Shown in pieces: positions 62,748-64,000 of a stretch of DNA of 64,000 bases. A program made the position numbers and the translations under genes. Within the stretch, counting starts at the first letter, position 1; the number at the start of each line of letters is the position of its first letter. This DNA is from Herpetosiphonaceae bacterium. Its GTDB lineage: Bacteria; Chloroflexota; Chloroflexia; Chloroflexales; Herpetosiphonaceae. The notes beneath the pieces were generated by a model. It was given only the letters and a program-made list of their open reading frames with translations. It was not told where the DNA came from and did no database searches. Where the stretch lies: the NCBI GenBank assembly GCA_026003835.1, contig BPHZ01000002.1, forward strand, positions 493,013 through 557,012, read 5' to 3'.

Positions 62748-62777
62748 GGAGCGGCCCCTATCACCAGGGGCCGCTCC
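62748..62777. terminator. Bidirectional terminator
   Basis: A perfect 12-bp stem GGAGCGGCCCCT (62748-62759) / 62766-62777 with an ATCACC loop. ATTTATT follows on the plus strand. It lies between convergent genes, immediately beyond the minus-strand gene's stop. Confidence 0.7.
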
Positions 62778-62779
62778 AT

Positions 62780-63466
62780 TTATTGACCCCTGTCCCATCT
62801 TGGAAGCGGATGTTGTTCCAGGTAACACTTGCTGCAGTATGGCGGATGGCCCGGATGATGGAGCAGGCGCGTCAAATGGCGCTCGCAGAGATTGTAGCCG
62901 ACGCGGAACAACTGCCGTCGGAGGTCGAGATCAGTTTGTTCGGAGGCCGTCAGCCCGCGGTCGGCTGCCAGCTGTTGGCGCTGTTCAAACCATTGAAGAT
63001 CCTCTTCAACAGCCGCAAGCCACTGATCGACAACAAAATCCGGAGGGGCCTGGGGCTCCTCTACACTGGCCCTATCATCAAACCCAAAGAGCTGATCAAG
63101 ATCGATCAGTGTTTCTCCTCGCTGCTGCGCCGCTTCAATTTCTTCATGGCTGGGAAGATTTGCATAGAGGTAATCAATAAAACGTTCGATGACGGCATTT
63201 GTGCAGGGGGGGCAACCAAGAGAGAACTCGCCCCATCCATCCCAGATCAACTGCAGCTGCCGACTACAGGAGCGGCAGTGCTCCTCCGTTGCAACCTGGA
63301 AACAATCCAGCGGATCTTTGAGCATCTTGGAGGGTTTCCTCGAAACCAGAGCACAACGGATACAGATGTACATCGTCCGGCCTGTGGCTTCCCTGTCCTG
63401 TACCCAGCGCTGCTTTAATGGATAGCTGCATATGGGACAGATCCATCCAGGATCCTCAGAGATCAT
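62780..63466 (-). CDS. Zinc-ribbon protein of unknown function
   Basis: 228 residues from ATG 63466 with AGGAGG. Multiple CxxC pairs: CPICSYPL, CIRCALVSRK, CRSCSRQL, CPPCTNAV and, at the end, YCSKCYLEQH with a preceding CERHLTRLLHHPGH. The middle is acidic and helical (QWLAAVEEDLQWFEQRQQLA). It probably folds around two or three zinc ions in the cytoplasm. No family was recognised. Confidence 0.7.
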   Translation of the reverse strand: MISEDPGWICPICSYPLKQRWVQDREATGRTMYICIRCALVSRKPSKMLKDPLDCFQVATEEHCRSCSRQLQLIWDGWGEFSLGCPPCTNAVIERFIDYLYANLPSHEEIEAAQQRGETLIDLDQLFGFDDRASVEEPQAPPDFVVDQWLAAVEEDLQWFEQRQQLAADRGLTASEQTDLDLRRQLFRVGYNLCERHLTRLLHHPGHPPYCSKCYLEQHPLPRWDRGQ

Positions 63467-64000
63467 GGTTGCCTCCTGATGTTCAACTGTGTATAAGAGC
63501 GTTGCGATCAATGTAAGATTGACGTCGACGAACGTGGCAGATTCTGCAGGTGGCGTCACGCACTGGATCGGGGGCGATGTGGAAATGCTGTCCAGTGTCG
63601 CGAGTGGCCCAACGCTGGTCGTATGGATGGTCTGTCTCCCATACGTTGGAGACACACTCATGCTACGCGATCTTGGCGCCCTGTTCAACCCCATCCGCTC
63701 ACCTGATGCATCATCAATGCACCTCTGCGGATATGCAGCTGTTAATCTGTTTATCAGGATGGCTAGTGCGGGGGATATCTCGTACCTCCGGCCTGACGGC
63801 GCACCAGCCACGCGGCGAGCAGGTGCATCGGGCAGCCGTCACCTGGCGTTCATGCACGTGACCTCATTTGTGGTCAGTTCCCTGAATATTCTGATGAAGA
63901 TCACGACGAGCAGGTAGGACCGAGCCTGCTCGTGCCACCGCTGAAGCGCTGGTGGGTCAGTACAGATACCCAAATTTGGTTCACGGACAGTCGCAGGCAG
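63467..64000. other. Intergenic to right edge, no supported gene
   Basis: 534 bp. An open frame exists on the plus strand (63489-63917), but it has no ribosome site and its codon use is irregular, so I do not call it. The region upstream of 63466 should contain the promoter of the zinc-ribbon gene. Confidence 0.4.

Noticed and set aside
63489..63917. Plus-strand frame at the right edge
   Set aside because: No ribosome site, no recognisable domain and irregular composition.

Overview
The window looks like a chromosomal segment from a Chloroflexota (green non-sulfur lineage) bacterium. The evidence is high G+C, strong AGGAGG-type ribosome sites, a T-box leader on proS, a Tad-type pilus/secretion locus with no outer-membrane secretin, DUF2089/short-helix cassettes, and several secreted families I associate with this phylum. 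The taxonomic call is inference. No rRNA, tRNA or CRISPR array was seen.

Layout. 1-4.5 kb: DUF763 protein (cut by the left edge), rhodanese, LmbE-like deacetylase, M20 peptidase and PlsC-like acyltransferase. 4.5-7.7 kb: a promoter with a shared operator-like motif, then a small protein, a DUF2089 regulator and two proteins carrying the same short helical domain. 7.7-9.7 kb: gene debris and a lipoprotein. 9.8-15.9 kb: a 2,036-residue alpha-2-macroglobulin-like protein without the thioester. 16-18.5 kb: transposase and SDR remnants, then a stand-alone TnpB. 18.5-22 kb: a VOC dioxygenase, two HtrA-like proteases (the first with its ribosome site buried in a strong hairpin) and a receiver-degenerate LuxR regulator. 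22-25 kb: proS-proC under a T-box. 25-30.5 kb: folK remnant, metallophosphoesterase, cupredoxin, a disrupted PAS-GAF-GAF-STAS sensor and half an MFS transporter.

30.6-46.0 kb is one long minus-strand Tad-like operon. In transcription order it encodes a CAP-like membrane protein, a giant secreted protein, an FxLYD-like protein, two TadE-like proteins, CpaB, CpaF, CpaE, a second CpaF-like ATPase, a P-loop-degenerate NTPase, TadB, TadC and two small DNA-binding-like proteins. No Flp pilin or prepilin peptidase is visible.

46.2-57 kb is an accessory region. It holds a secreted protein with two FGYPI/QYFER repeats, a small DNA-binding-like protein behind a palindrome, and a threefold tandem array (about 1.74 kb period) of a two-gene unit. 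Gene B of the unit fuses the FGYPI repeats to a CAP-like domain, and gene A is a short CAP-like exported protein. A response regulator and histidine kinase lie directly upstream on the same strand. All array copies carry private 1-bp indels. 57.4-64 kb: HtpX, TerC, a NarL-type two-component pair and two convergent zinc-ribbon proteins.

The most unusual material is the tandem array with its adjacent two-component system and its domain sharing with the Tad locus, the atypical Tad locus itself, and the hairpin over the HtrA-like protease start. The frameshifts (8.5, 27.4-28.1, 44.4-46 and 48-54 kb) may be real decay or residual sequencing error, and I cannot decide which from sequence alone.
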